Positions 8,091-16,908 of a stretch of DNA of 64,000 nucleotides are shown here, in pieces (within the stretch, counting starts at the first letter, position 1; each line of letters starts with the position of its first letter). Below the pieces are notes generated by a model. That model did no database searches, was not told the origin of the DNA, and worked only from the letters and a program-made list of their open reading frames with translations. The translations under genes were made by a program, and so were the position numbers. This DNA is from Thiobacillus denitrificans (GTDB taxonomy: Bacteria; Pseudomonadota; Gammaproteobacteria; Burkholderiales; Thiobacillaceae): positions 1 through 64,000 of the forward strand of contig DYIY01000013.1 of NCBI GenBank assembly GCA_020723405.1, in the 5' to 3' direction.

Positions 8091-8900
8091 ATGCTTGCCC
8101 CATCCCTGTTCCGGCCCTTGCCCGATCGCCTTCTCATCCTGCTGCTGGGGTTCGTCCTGGCGTTCCCGGTCCATTGCGGCCGATTGGACAAGGTCCTGGC
8201 CGCCGGGCAGGTGCGCGTTTGCGTCTGGCCCGACTATTACGGCATCTCCTTCCGCAACCCCAAGACCCAGCAGTTGTCGGGCATCGACGTGGACATGGCC
8301 GGCGAACTGGCCCGGGATCTGGGTGTCGGGCTGCGTTTCGTCGACAGTTCCTTCGCCCGGCTCATCGACGATCTGCTTCAGGATCGCTGCGACATCGCCA
8401 TGTTCGCCATCGGCATCACCCCCCAACGCCAGGAAAAGCTGCGATTCACCCGCCCCCACCTGGTGAGCGACATCTTTGCCATCACCACCAGAAGCAACCG
8501 GCGCATCCGCACCTGGGAGGACATCGACCAGCCCGGCGTGGTGGTGGCCGTGGCCAAGGGCACCCTCCACGAACCGGTCATGCGCGAGAGGCTCAAGCGG
8601 GCCACCCTGTTGGTCACCGCCACGCCCCAGGGCCGGGAGCAGGAGGTGGAAGCGGGCCGGGCCGACGTGTTCATGACCGATTTCCCCTTCAGCCGGCGCA
8701 TGCTGGAAACCACCGACTGGGCCCGCCTGGTGGCGCCGCCGCAGCGGTATCACCTGACGCCCTACGCCTGGGCCGTGGCCCCGGGGGACGATGGCTGGCA
8801 CGGCAGGGTGGAAGCCTTTCTGGACCAGGCCCGGCGGGATGGCCGGCTGATCCGCGCCATCCGCCAGCACAAGCTGGATCCCATCGCGGCAGGGGACTGA
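8091..8900 (+). CDS. Periplasmic solute-binding protein, family 3
   Basis: The 269-residue product has an N-terminal signal peptide (hydrophobic core around residues 14-26) and a family-3 (PF00497-like) binding fold, as in amino-acid ABC transporters. Typical elements are QVRVCVWPDYYGISFRNP, SGIDVDMAGELARDLG, CDIAMFAIGITPQRQEKLRFT and a late Asp segment VFMTDFPFSRR. No permease or ATPase gene is nearby. It lies 7 bp before the PAS-GGDEF-EAL gene. I infer that it acts as an extracytoplasmic sensor feeding that protein rather than as a transport component; the ligand cannot be read from sequence. Confidence 0.85.
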   Translation: MLAPSLFRPLPDRLLILLLGFVLAFPVHCGRLDKVLAAGQVRVCVWPDYYGISFRNPKTQQLSGIDVDMAGELARDLGVGLRFVDSSFARLIDDLLQDRCDIAMFAIGITPQRQEKLRFTRPHLVSDIFAITTRSNRRIRTWEDIDQPGVVVAVAKGTLHEPVMRERLKRATLLVTATPQGREQEVEAGRADVFMTDFPFSRRMLETTDWARLVAPPQRYHLTPYAWAVAPGDDGWHGRVEAFLDQARRDGRLIRAIRQHKLDPIAAGD

Positions 8901-8907
8901 TCTGGCC

Positions 8908-11900
8908 ATGCCGGGCCACGGACCCTCCTCCGGCCGGTATTCCTACCCCCTTCTGGCGCTGGCCGTGGTGGTGGGCGCCGCCCTCGCCACCGGCTATTCC
9001 CTGTGGCGCTTGCGCGCGGAAGCCCTGGGGCAGCGCATGGAAAGCACGGCCCTGCTGGCCCGGGCCCTGGAGGACCATCTCACCCAAAGCCTGAGCGCCA
9101 TCGACCGGACCTTGATGCACGTGGCCGAAAGCGACAATGGGGAAACGGAGTTGGTCCTGGCCTTGCGCAACGCCCCCTATCTTCGTTCCATCTCCCTGCT
9201 TGCCGGTCAGGACCGCATCAGCGCCAGTTCCGACGCCCGCAATCTGGGGGTGCGGGTGGACCGGGCCGGTTTTCTGCCCGCCACGCCGGACCGGGTGGAA
9301 GCACCACGGATCGGTGACCTGATGGCCGGGCGGGATTTTCACGAGGCCAGCTTGGCATCCCGGGTGGACCCGGCACCGGTCCTGGCCTTCCTTCCCCTGT
9401 TGCGGGACGTGCTCCGCCCCGGCGGCGGCTGGGCCAGCGCCGTTGCCGCAGTCAACGTGGACTATTTCCTCAACTTCTACGCAGGCCATCTGGGCGAGGG
9501 CAAGGCGGTGGTGCATCTGCTGCGTTATGACGGCCGGCCATTGCTCAACAGCCATGCCGGGGAGGCCCTGGGACACACTCCTGCCGACAGTCCGGTGCTG
9601 CAACGGGTGCGCCAGCAGGAGTCCGGCCATTTCGAGGAAACCGGCGCGGGCGGCCGTTCCCGTCTCACCGCCTACCGGGCCTCCAGGGTCTATCCCCTGA
9701 TCCTGGTGGTCCAACTCGACAAGGACCAGGCCCTGGCCGAGTGGCGCATGGAGGCGCGCAACACGGCCACGACCGTGGCTGCCGTATTGCTGGCGGTCTG
9801 GCTGCTGGTGGGCCTTTACCAAAGGCGTCTCGCAGCGGTGGACCGGGCCCGGGCGGCGGATCAGGAACACCTGCGCACCCTGTCCCGGGTGGTGGAGCAA
9901 AGCCCCGTATCCATCGTCATCACCGACACGGCGGGCATGATCCAGTACGTGAACCCCCGCTTCGAGTCCGTGACCGGATACGCCGCCGGTGAAGTGCTGG
10001 GCCGGAATCCCCGCTTCCTGGCCAGCGGCGACACCCCCACGGAAGATTACCGGCACATGTGGCAGACCATCGGCCGGGGCGGCACCTGGCAGGGCGAATT
10101 CCACAACCGGCGCAAGGACGGCAGCCGATTCTGGGAGATGGCCACCCTGTCGCCGGTGTACAACGACGCCGGCCAGCTCATCCACTACGTGGGCGTGAAG
10201 GAGGACATCACCGAACGCAAGCAGGCCCACGCCCGGCTCGCCGAACTCAACCGGGACTTCATCTCGTTCCTGGAAAACACCAGTGACTTCATCTACTTCA
10301 AGGATGCCGCCAGCCGCTTCCGCTTCTGCAGCCAGACCCTGGCCCGCATCACCGGCCATGCCAGTTGGCGGGACATGATCGGCAAGCACGACCTGGAAGT
10401 CTTTCCGGCGGACACGGCACGCATCTACGTGGAGGAGGAATGGCCCATCTTCCACGAGGGCCGGCCCCTGCTCAACAAGATCGACCCCTACTATGACGAG
10501 CAGGGCCGCAAAGGCTGGGTACTGACCAACAAATGGCCCCTGCTGGATGGCGAGGGCCGGGTGGTGGGCCTGTTCGGCATGAGCCGGGACATCACCGAAC
10601 TCAAAGCGGCCCAGGAACAACTGCAACTGGCCGCCAGCGTGTTCACCCACTCCCAGGAAGGCATCATGATCACCGACCTGGAGGGCAACATCATCGACGT
10701 GAACGCCGCCTTCACCCGCATCACCGGTTTCGAACGGACCGACGTGCTGGGCCGCAACCCCCGGCTGCTCAGTTCCGGCCGCCAGGGCCCCTCCTTCTAC
10801 ACCGCCATGTGGAGCGACCTGGTGGAGCGGGGCTACTGGTCGGGGGAAGTGTGGAACCGGCGCAAGAGCGGCGAAGTGTTCGCCATGCTGCAAACCATCA
10901 GCGCCGTGCGCGACGAAGTGGGCCAGCCCCGCCGCTACGTCTCCCTGTTCTCCGACATCACCGAATTCAAGGAACACGAGCGGCAACTGGAACAGATCGC
11001 CCACTATGACGCCCTGACCCGCCTGCCCAACCGGGTGCTGCTGGCCGACCGGCTGCGCCTGGGCATGGCCCAGGCCCTGCGCCGGGGCCAGCGGCTGGCC
11101 GTGGCCTACCTGGATCTGGACGGCTTCAAGGCGGTGAACGACGGCCATGGCCACCAGACCGGCGACAATCTGCTCATCGCCCTGGCCGCCCGCATGCGCC
11201 AGGCCTTGCGTGAAGGCGATACCCTGGCCCGCCTGGGCGGGGACGAATTCGTCGCCGTCCTGGTGGACCTGGACGACAGCGCCGACTGCGTGCCCCTGCT
11301 CACCCGCCTGCTGGGGGCCGTGGCCCAGCCCACCCACCTCAACGAACTGGTGTTGCAGGTCTCGGCCAGCATCGGCGTCAGCCTGTTTCCCCAGGCCGAA
11401 GAAGTGGACGCCGACCAGTTGTTGCGCCAGGCAGACCAGGCCATGTACCAGGCCAAGCTGGCGGGCAAGAACCGTTTCCATGTGTTCGACGCGGCCCAGG
11501 ACCGCAGCGTGCGGGGCCACAACGAAACCCTGGAGCGCATCCGGTCGGCCATGGAGCAGGGCGAATTCGTCCTGCACTACCAGCCCAAGGTGAACCTGCG
11601 CAGCGGCGCCGTGGTGGGCGCCGAAGCCCTGATCCGCTGGATGCATCCGGAGCGGGGCCTGTTATCGCCGGCCAGTTTCCTGCCGGTCATCGAAGACCAC
11701 CCCCTGGCCATCGAGCTGGGCGAATGGGTCATCGACCGGGCCCTGGCCGACCTGGACCGTTGGAAGACGGCGGGCCTGGCCATTCCCGTCAGCGTCAACG
11801 TGGGGGCCCTGCAACTCCAGCAAAAGGACTTCGTGGCCCGGCTCCAGTCCCTTCTGTCCGCCCACCCCGGACGGGGCAGTGGCGACCTGGAACTGGAAGT

Positions 11901-12666
11901 GGTGGAAACCAGCGCCCTGGAAGACCTGGCCCACGTCTCCCAGGTCATCGCCGACTGCCACCGCTTGGGGGTGGACTTCGCCCTGGACGATTTCGGCACC
12001 GGCTACTCCTCCCTCACCTACCTCAAGCACCTGCCCGTGGGCCAGCTCAAGATCGACCAGACCTTCGTGCGGGACATGCTCGACGACCCGGACGACCTGG
12101 CCATTCTGGAAGGCGTCATCGGCCTGGCCAACGCCTTCCGCCGCCGGGTCATCGCCGAAGGCGTGGAAACCCGGGAACACGGCGAAATGCTCCTGCGCCT
12201 GGGCTGCGAACTGGCCCAGGGCTACGGCATTGCCCGGCCCATGCCGGCCGACGGCCTGCCCACCTGGGCTGCCTCCTGGCGCCCCGACCCGGCCTGGCGA
12301 AACCTGGCTCCGGTGAGCCGGGACGACCTGGCGCTCCTCTTCGCCGAAGTGGAGCACCGGGCCTGGATCGTGGCCCTGGAAACCTACCTGCGCGGCGAAC
12401 AGGATGCCCCGCCACCCATGGACGCCCACCAGTGCCGCTTCGGCCATTGGCTGGACGGGGAGGGAGGGCGGCGCTATGCGGCCTCAGCAGCCTTCCAGCC
12501 CATTCTGGCCCAGCACGGCCACATCCATGCACTGGCGACCGAGTTGCTGGCCCAGGCCCGCCAGGGCGGCCGGACTGAAGCCCTGTCCAGATTGGCAGAA
12601 CTCCATGGGCAACGGGACGCCTTGTTGGACCAGCTCAACGGTCTGCTGGCCGAGGACGACGACTGA
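8908..12666 (+). CDS. Membrane PAS-PAS-PAS-GGDEF-EAL-CZB cyclic-di-GMP protein
   Basis: This 1252-residue protein has a membrane helix at about 13-32, a periplasmic sensor region (probably Cache-like) to about 285, a second helix at about 287-305, and three PAS/PAC units (about 325-436, 448-565, 571-688). A diguanylate cyclase domain with intact GGDEF (777-781) follows, with an inhibitory-site RxxD (REGD) five residues upstream. The phosphodiesterase domain has intact EAL (906-908), DDFGTGYSS and AEGVE. A C-terminal zinc-binding CZB-like domain carries C1176 in HQCRFGHWL and downstream histidines. Both enzymatic halves look competent, so net activity cannot be predicted. It is co-transcribed with the binding protein upstream. 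Confidence 0.92.
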   Translation: MPGHGPSSGRYSYPLLALAVVVGAALATGYSLWRLRAEALGQRMESTALLARALEDHLTQSLSAIDRTLMHVAESDNGETELVLALRNAPYLRSISLLAGQDRISASSDARNLGVRVDRAGFLPATPDRVEAPRIGDLMAGRDFHEASLASRVDPAPVLAFLPLLRDVLRPGGGWASAVAAVNVDYFLNFYAGHLGEGKAVVHLLRYDGRPLLNSHAGEALGHTPADSPVLQRVRQQESGHFEETGAGGRSRLTAYRASRVYPLILVVQLDKDQALAEWRMEARNTATTVAAVLLAVWLLVGLYQRRLAAVDRARAADQEHLRTLSRVVEQSPVSIVITDTAGMIQYVNPRFESVTGYAAGEVLGRNPRFLASGDTPTEDYRHMWQTIGRGGTWQGEFHNRRKDGSRFWEMATLSPVYNDAGQLIHYVGVKEDITERKQAHARLAELNRDFISFLENTSDFIYFKDAASRFRFCSQTLARITGHASWRDMIGKHDLEVFPADTARIYVEEEWPIFHEGRPLLNKIDPYYDEQGRKGWVLTNKWPLLDGEGRVVGLFGMSRDITELKAAQEQLQLAASVFTHSQEGIMITDLEGNIIDVNAAFTRITGFERTDVLGRNPRLLSSGRQGPSFYTAMWSDLVERGYWSGEVWNRRKSGEVFAMLQTISAVRDEVGQPRRYVSLFSDITEFKEHERQLEQIAHYDALTRLPNRVLLADRLRLGMAQALRRGQRLAVAYLDLDGFKAVNDGHGHQTGDNLLIALAARMRQALREGDTLARLGGDEFVAVLVDLDDSADCVPLLTRLLGAVAQPTHLNELVLQVSASIGVSLFPQAEEVDADQLLRQADQAMYQAKLAGKNRFHVFDAAQDRSVRGHNETLERIRSAMEQGEFVLHYQPKVNLRSGAVVGAEALIRWMHPERGLLSPASFLPVIEDHPLAIELGEWVIDRALADLDRWKTAGLAIPVSVNVGALQLQQKDFVARLQSLLSAHPGRGSGDLELEVVETSALEDLAHVSQVIADCHRLGVDFALDDFGTGYSSLTYLKHLPVGQLKIDQTFVRDMLDDPDDLAILEGVIGLANAFRRRVIAEGVETREHGEMLLRLGCELAQGYGIARPMPADGLPTWAASWRPDPAWRNLAPVSRDDLALLFAEVEHRAWIVALETYLRGEQDAPPPMDAHQCRFGHWLDGEGGRRYAASAAFQPILAQHGHIHALATELLAQARQGGRTEALSRLAELHGQRDALLDQLNGLLAEDDD

Positions 12667-12670
12667 CACT

Positions 12671-12740
12671 CTGTCGGACTTGAAGGGAAATCGGCTGCAA
12701 ATCCGCCAGAGCGGTCGATGTTTGCCGTTTTCTGGGGCAA
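12671..12740 (+). repeat. Partial left half of the small inverted-repeat element
   Basis: This stretch (ctgtcggacttgaag... to ggggcaat) matches positions about 50143-50217 of the full element at 50.1 kb with few differences, including aaatcggctgcaaatccgcc. It lacks the outer end and the right half. It sits immediately before an intact copy, so an older copy may have been truncated by a later insertion or rearrangement. The rest of the 12667-13047 gap (12915-13047) shows no gene. Confidence 0.75.
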
Positions 12741-12745
12741 TCATC

Positions 12746-12914
12746 CTAGGAGCCTGTCGGGCTTTGGGATCGTCGGCTGCGGATCGACCGCGCCGGTGCC
12801 TTTTCTGCCGCTTTCTTGGGCAAAAGATTGACTATTGCCCGGCGAAATCGTCAAAAAATGCCCTCGCCGGGGCCGATTCTCGCTTTCGACGACCAAAGTC
12901 CGACAGGCTCCTAG
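12746..12914. repeat. Small mobile-like element with 22-bp terminal inverted repeats (copy A, MITE-like)
   Basis: The ends 12746-12767 and 12893-12914 are inverted repeats matching at 21 of 22 positions (ctaggagcctgtcgg...). The 169-bp element has no coding capacity. Its interior includes ttgggca...tattgcccggcg, also found in the copy at 50135-50338. The size, inverted ends and second copy suggest a non-autonomous transposable element; no target duplication is evident. Confidence 0.8.
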
Positions 12915-13047
12915 AAACGGCAGTTGACCGCTCATTTCCCCTTGAAACGCTTCGTGGATATTGCTGACGCCCCCTTCGGCAACGCTCACCCACCGGGTGA
13001 AGCCGCTAAACCGGCAACAGCCCCGCTCTCGTCGCGTCGCGCCAAGC

Positions 13048-13527
13048 TCAATGGCGGGTACGCGGCTTGCTGAAATGGCAATGCGGGGCGTCGCTGAACA
13101 CCTTCCTCAGGTGGCGGGTCTCCACGTGCACCAGCCTTTCGTGGTCGCCGGCCTCCAGATACAGGTCGGGTTGGGCCATCAGGGCGTCGTCCCAGATCAT
13201 CTCCACGCCCCAGAGGTTGGGCAGCCCGGGGATCACCCCCGGTTCGCAACCCTCGAACAGTTCGGCAATGCTGGCGGCGTCGGCGAGGCTGTAGTCCGTG
13301 GCATTGTCCTGGCCAAGTTTGCCCAGACGGATGTCCTGGTCGGCCGGAACCATGGCCACCATCAGGCAACCGGTACTGTCCAGCAATACGCCCTTGGCCA
13401 CCCGGCCGGCTGCGATGCCGGCCCGGCGGGCGGTTTCGGCGCTGGTCTGGGTATGGGGATGGGACACGACCTCGAAGGGAATCAGGTTGCTGTCCAGAAA
13501 CCGCTCGATGCGATGCAGTGCGTTCAT
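13048..13527 (-). CDS. YbaK/aminoacyl-tRNA deacylase domain protein
   Basis: The 159-residue product belongs to the YbaK/ProX editing-domain superfamily, which hydrolyses mischarged aminoacyl-tRNAs in trans. Supporting segments are FEVVSHPHTQTSAETARRAG near the N-terminus, AKGVLLDSTGCLMVAMVP (the conserved AK-hydrophobic strand) and a GCEPGVIPGL loop near residue 95 with the family glycine-proline signature. It stands alone, convergent with the gene cluster upstream. Substrate specificity cannot be deduced. The family call is firm; the cellular role is inferred. Confidence 0.85.
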   Translation of the reverse strand: MNALHRIERFLDSNLIPFEVVSHPHTQTSAETARRAGIAAGRVAKGVLLDSTGCLMVAMVPADQDIRLGKLGQDNATDYSLADAASIAELFEGCEPGVIPGLPNLWGVEMIWDDALMAQPDLYLEAGDHERLVHVETRHLRKVFSDAPHCHFSKPRTRH

Positions 13528-13701
13528 GGTGGCCTCCGCGTTGGCTCGACCTGTGGAATCTCAATATAGACCCCCTGGCAACCTGCCCCCCGGCCGGCAG
13601 GCGGAGGGGACGACATGGGCGGTCCGCGATCGGCCCGTGCGGCCTTTCCCCCTCCCGCCGGGACGCTTAAGATTTCCGGGTCATCCAGACCCCCCATTGC
13701 C

Positions 13702-14358
13702 ATGATCGACAAAGCAGCCATCCTCGACGCCTTCCATTTCCGCCACGCCTGCAAGACCTTCGATCCGGACAAATCCGTGAGCGACGCGGACTTCCGCTTC
13801 ATTCTGGAAACGGGCCGGCTCTCGCCCAGTTCCTTCGGTCTGGAGCCCTGGCGCTTCCTGGTGATCCAGGACAAGGCCCTGCGGGAGAAGCTGCTCGCCG
13901 TCACCTGGGGGGCCAAGGGCCAGTTCCCCACGGCCAGCCACGTGGTGGCCATCCTGGTGCGCAAGGACGACATGATCGCCGGCTCGGATTTCACCTTGGG
14001 CTTCATGCGCGAGGTGCAGCATCATCCGGAGGAAGTGATCGCCCGCCGCACGGCGGTGCTGCGCCAGTTCCAGGAGGGGGATTTCAACCTGGACAGCGTC
14101 CGCGCCCGCTTCGACTGGAGCTGCCGCCAGGCCTACATCGCCCTGGCCAACATGATGACGGCGGCGGCCATGATCGGTATCGATTCCTGTCCCATCGAGG
14201 GGTTCAACCAGGCGGGGGCCGATGCCATCCTGGCCGAGGCGGGACATCTGGAAGGTGGACGGTTCGGCCTGGCGGTGATGGTGGCCTTCGGTTACCGCAT
14301 CAACCCCCAGCCCGCCAAGACCCGGCAGAACCTGGATCAGGTGGTGCGCTGGGCGTGA
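13702..14358 (+). CDS. NAD(P)H-dependent nitroreductase-family oxidoreductase
   Basis: This 218-residue FMN-dependent oxidoreductase resembles NfsB-type nitroreductases. The N-terminal RHACKTFDPDKSVSDADF and the following RLSPSSFGLEPWRFLVIQD match the FMN-phosphate and dimer-interface motifs of the family. The later DSCPIEGF and C-terminal VMVAFGYR are also typical. The start at 13702 (MIDKAAILDAF) was chosen because the family begins here and the upstream reading is low-complexity. It is flanked by an oppositely oriented YbaK gene and is probably monocistronic. The natural substrate is unknown; quinones or nitroaromatics are the usual in vitro acceptors. Confidence 0.9.
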   Translation: MIDKAAILDAFHFRHACKTFDPDKSVSDADFRFILETGRLSPSSFGLEPWRFLVIQDKALREKLLAVTWGAKGQFPTASHVVAILVRKDDMIAGSDFTLGFMREVQHHPEEVIARRTAVLRQFQEGDFNLDSVRARFDWSCRQAYIALANMMTAAAMIGIDSCPIEGFNQAGADAILAEAGHLEGGRFGLAVMVAFGYRINPQPAKTRQNLDQVVRWA

Positions 14359-14377
14359 ATCCGGCGGGTGGGCGGCT

Positions 14378-14809
14378 TCAGTCGCGGGTCGCTGCCCTAC
14401 CGGCCCGATAGGCCGCCAGCAGCGCCGCTTTCAGGTCCGGCCGCTGTTCCAGATCCGCCACCCCCAGATGCTGGGCGGCGATGGGGGCCAATACCCGCCG
14501 TTCCATATCCTCCCGGCACACTTGCCGGAAGCGTTGCCAGTCGAAGCGGTCCGCCCCGCAACATGCAGCCGCCAGACCGGTGGCTTCGCTGAAAGCGATG
14601 TCGCTGGCTTCCACCACTTCGTACAGGTAGGAGTAGGTGTCGATGCCCGCAGCCTGGGCCAGGAGGCGGTGGAAGTCCGGACCCTCCTCCTGGTCATGCA
14701 AGCGGGCGAGTTGGGCATCCAGGTCGATGAGGGTGTCCAGGTCGTGATCCCGGCCCTGGAAGGAGCAGGTGAGTCGGGCGCGGAGGCGGTTGACGGGAGG
14801 GGTGTCCAT
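14378..14809 (-). CDS. Hypothetical protein downstream of cytochrome/two-component operon
   Basis: I do not recognise this 143-residue protein. It is soluble, acidic and rich in Ala, Leu, Arg and Asp, with segments LDTLIDLDAQLARLHDQEEG and EDMERRVLAPIAAQHLGV suggesting mostly helices and two adjacent cysteines (AACCGAD). The start at 14809 (MDTPPVNRL) is tentative; an upstream ATG at 14902 would overlap the kinase stop and add 31 atypical residues. It is the last gene of the cytochrome-QseBC-like operon and may be co-transcribed. It could belong to signalling or cytochrome assembly, but nothing in the sequence shows this. Confidence 0.6.
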   Translation of the reverse strand: MDTPPVNRLRARLTCSFQGRDHDLDTLIDLDAQLARLHDQEEGPDFHRLLAQAAGIDTYSYLYEVVEASDIAFSEATGLAAACCGADRFDWQRFRQVCREDMERRVLAPIAAQHLGVADLEQRPDLKAALLAAYRAGRAATRD

Positions 14810-14879
14810 CAGAGTCGGGGCGGTGGCCGGAACGAAGAGGGATTGTGCTTCATTCCGGCAACCCGTGGCGGTGCCGGGG

Positions 14880-16238
14880 TCACTCCACATGACCGGCTGC
14901 ATCGGCAGCCAGGCCGAGGCTCACCGCCAGGCCCGGGGTGCCCATGCCTTCGCCCAAGGTCAACCGGGCACCGTGGAGTTCGGCGATGCGTGCCGCGATG
15001 GACAGCCCCAGGCCGCTGCCTTCGCTGTCCTGGCCCGCCAGCCGGTGGAAACGGGCCAGGGCTTCTTCCCGCTGGCCGGGGGGGATGCCCGGCCCGCTGT
15101 CGCGTACCGTGAGCGTCGGCCCCTCCACGTCTGCGGCCACCGCCACCCGGACCTGGCCCCCCGGCGGGGTGTAGCGGATCGCATTGTCCACCAGATTGCG
15201 CAGCAGGATCGCCAGCAGATCGGCGTTGACCCGGACAGTGAGCGGGGCCGGTGCATCCAGTTCCAGACCGATGCCCTTGTCCAGGGCGGTTGCGCCCAGA
15301 TCGGCACAGACCTGGGCAGCCAGCAGGTCCAGGCGGGTGTCGGCCCGGGCGATGGGCGTTCCCGGATCCAGCCGCGCCAGGGTCAATAACTGATCCACCA
15401 GGCGGCTGGCCCGGCGGCTGACGGCGGCGATCTGGTCGATGGCCTGGTCCCGTTCCGCGTCGTCCCGGGCCCGCCGGGCTACCTGGGCCTGGGCGGCCAG
15501 GGCCGCCAGGGGGGTGCGCAGTTCGTGGGCGGCGTCGGCGGTGAAACGCCGCTCCTTGTCCAAGGTGGTCTCCACCCGGGCAAAGAGGCCGTTGAGGGCG
15601 TTCAAAAGGGGACGGATCTCCGTGGGCGCGCTGGCGGGGACCAGGGGCTCCAGCCGGTCCGGCGCCCGCTGGGCCACCTGGTCCGCCACGGCGTCCAGGG
15701 GCGCCAGACCCCGCCGGGTGGCGAACCAGACCCAGAGTCCCAGCAAGGGCAGGCCTCCCAGGGCGGGAAGGAGCAGGCGACCGGCGATGTGGCCGCTCAA
15801 TTGTTCCCTTACCCGGTGGTCCTCGGCCACCACCACCCGCAAACGATGCTCCCCGTCCCAGCGGGCGTAGAAGCGCCAGGGATGATGGCCGGGAGCCTGG
15901 GAAAAGCCATCCTCCTGGGTGAAGGGGCCGGCGGGGGCGCCGGGGGAACGCAGCAGCAACCGGCCAGCCTCATCCCAGAGCTGGAAGGCCAGGTGTTTCC
16001 GGTACTTGTGGCCGTCTTCGCCCAGGTCGGCAACATCGTCGTCATCGTCGTACTCTCCCGCCAGGGCCAGCAGGGTCTGGGCCGCCTGGACAAGTTGGGC
16101 GTCCGCCAACGCATCGATCTCGTGATGGGCGTCCCGGTAGGTGAGGGCCAGGGTGGTCAGCCAACCCAGGGTCACGCCGCCCAGGATCATCGCCAGCAAA
16201 CGGCGGCGCAGGGAGAACCAGCGGGTGGGAGCGTCCAT
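14880..16238 (-). CDS. QseC-like sensor histidine kinase
   Basis: The 452-residue kinase has membrane helices at about 12-33 and 153-173 that enclose a periplasmic domain of about 120 residues, then HAMP-like, HisKA and ATPase domains. The phosphorylated histidine is H238 in AAHELRTPL. N-box (NLVDNAIRYTPPGG), G1 (DSGPGIPPG) and G2 (GSGLGLSIA) motifs are intact. The periplasmic part carries a run of aspartates (GEYDDDDDVADLGED, residues 61-75), as in cation- or cationic-peptide-sensing kinases. It starts 7 bp after its response regulator and is in the operon of three cytochromes, so it probably responds to a redox or metal signal affecting them. Confidence 0.92.
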   Translation of the reverse strand: MDAPTRWFSLRRRLLAMILGGVTLGWLTTLALTYRDAHHEIDALADAQLVQAAQTLLALAGEYDDDDDVADLGEDGHKYRKHLAFQLWDEAGRLLLRSPGAPAGPFTQEDGFSQAPGHHPWRFYARWDGEHRLRVVVAEDHRVREQLSGHIAGRLLLPALGGLPLLGLWVWFATRRGLAPLDAVADQVAQRAPDRLEPLVPASAPTEIRPLLNALNGLFARVETTLDKERRFTADAAHELRTPLAALAAQAQVARRARDDAERDQAIDQIAAVSRRASRLVDQLLTLARLDPGTPIARADTRLDLLAAQVCADLGATALDKGIGLELDAPAPLTVRVNADLLAILLRNLVDNAIRYTPPGGQVRVAVAADVEGPTLTVRDSGPGIPPGQREEALARFHRLAGQDSEGSGLGLSIAARIAELHGARLTLGEGMGTPGLAVSLGLAADAAGHVE

Positions 16239-16245
16239 TTCCGTT

Positions 16246-16905
16246 TCAACCCTTGGGCATCATGTAGCCGACCCCGCGCAAGGTCTTGATGCGCTCTGCC
16301 CCCAGCTTGCGGCGCAGGTGGTGGACGTGCACTTCCAGAGCGTTGCTGTCCGGCTCGTCCCGCCAGCCGTAGAGAGCCCCTTCGAGCTGGGTCCGGGTCA
16401 TGACCCGGCCGGCGTTCTCCGCCAGGCTGAGCAGCAGAGTGAACTCCCGGCTGGAGAGTTCCACGGCCACCCCGGCCAGAAAAGCCTGGCGGGCGGCGGG
16501 GTCCAGGGTCAGGCCAGCCACTTCCAGCAGGGGCTGGGCATGGCCGGCAGCCCGCCGGGTCAGGGCCCTGACCCGGGCAGCCAGTTCATCCAGATCGATG
16601 GGCTTGATCAGATAGTCGTCGGCACCGGCGTCCAGTCCGGTCACCTTGTCGGCGGTACTGTCCCGGGCAGTCAGAATGAGCACCGGCAGGGCCTGGCCCC
16701 GGGCGCGCAACTGGCGCAGCACGGCCAGGCCGGACAGGTTGGGCAGACCCAGGTCCAGCACCAGCAGGGCGAATTCCTCGCTTCGCAGGGCCTGGTCGGC
16801 GGCGGCGCCGTCCCGCACCCAGTCCACCGCGTAACCCGCCTGGCGCAGGCCTACCATCAGGCCGTTGCCCAGGTGGGGGTCGTCTTCGGCGAGCAGGATG
16901 CGCAT
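16246..16905 (-). CDS. QseB/PmrA-like response regulator (OmpR family)
   Basis: This 219-residue regulator has a receiver domain with the phospho-acceptor D51 (VLDLGLP), acidic D8-D9, T82-like LTAR and K104-like IKPIDLDEL, plus a C-terminal winged helix with LEVHVHHLRRKLG as recognition helix. It is adjacent to its kinase and to the cytochrome genes. PmrA/QseB relatives bind direct repeats with 11-bp spacing. Exactly such an array (four GCTTA/TAAGC half-sites) lies upstream of the first operon gene, so autoregulation of the whole operon is a reasonable inference. Confidence 0.93.
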   Translation of the reverse strand: MRILLAEDDPHLGNGLMVGLRQAGYAVDWVRDGAAADQALRSEEFALLVLDLGLPNLSGLAVLRQLRARGQALPVLILTARDSTADKVTGLDAGADDYLIKPIDLDELAARVRALTRRAAGHAQPLLEVAGLTLDPAARQAFLAGVAVELSSREFTLLLSLAENAGRVMTRTQLEGALYGWRDEPDSNALEVHVHHLRRKLGAERIKTLRGVGYMMPKG

Positions 16906-16908
16906 GGT

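Noticed and set aside
8689-11646. Very long (985-codon) minus-strand open frame
   Set aside because: It is antisense to the PAS-GGDEF-EAL gene, whose domains and catalytic motifs are unambiguous; the His/Gly/Gln-rich composition is typical of antisense frames in high-GC DNA.
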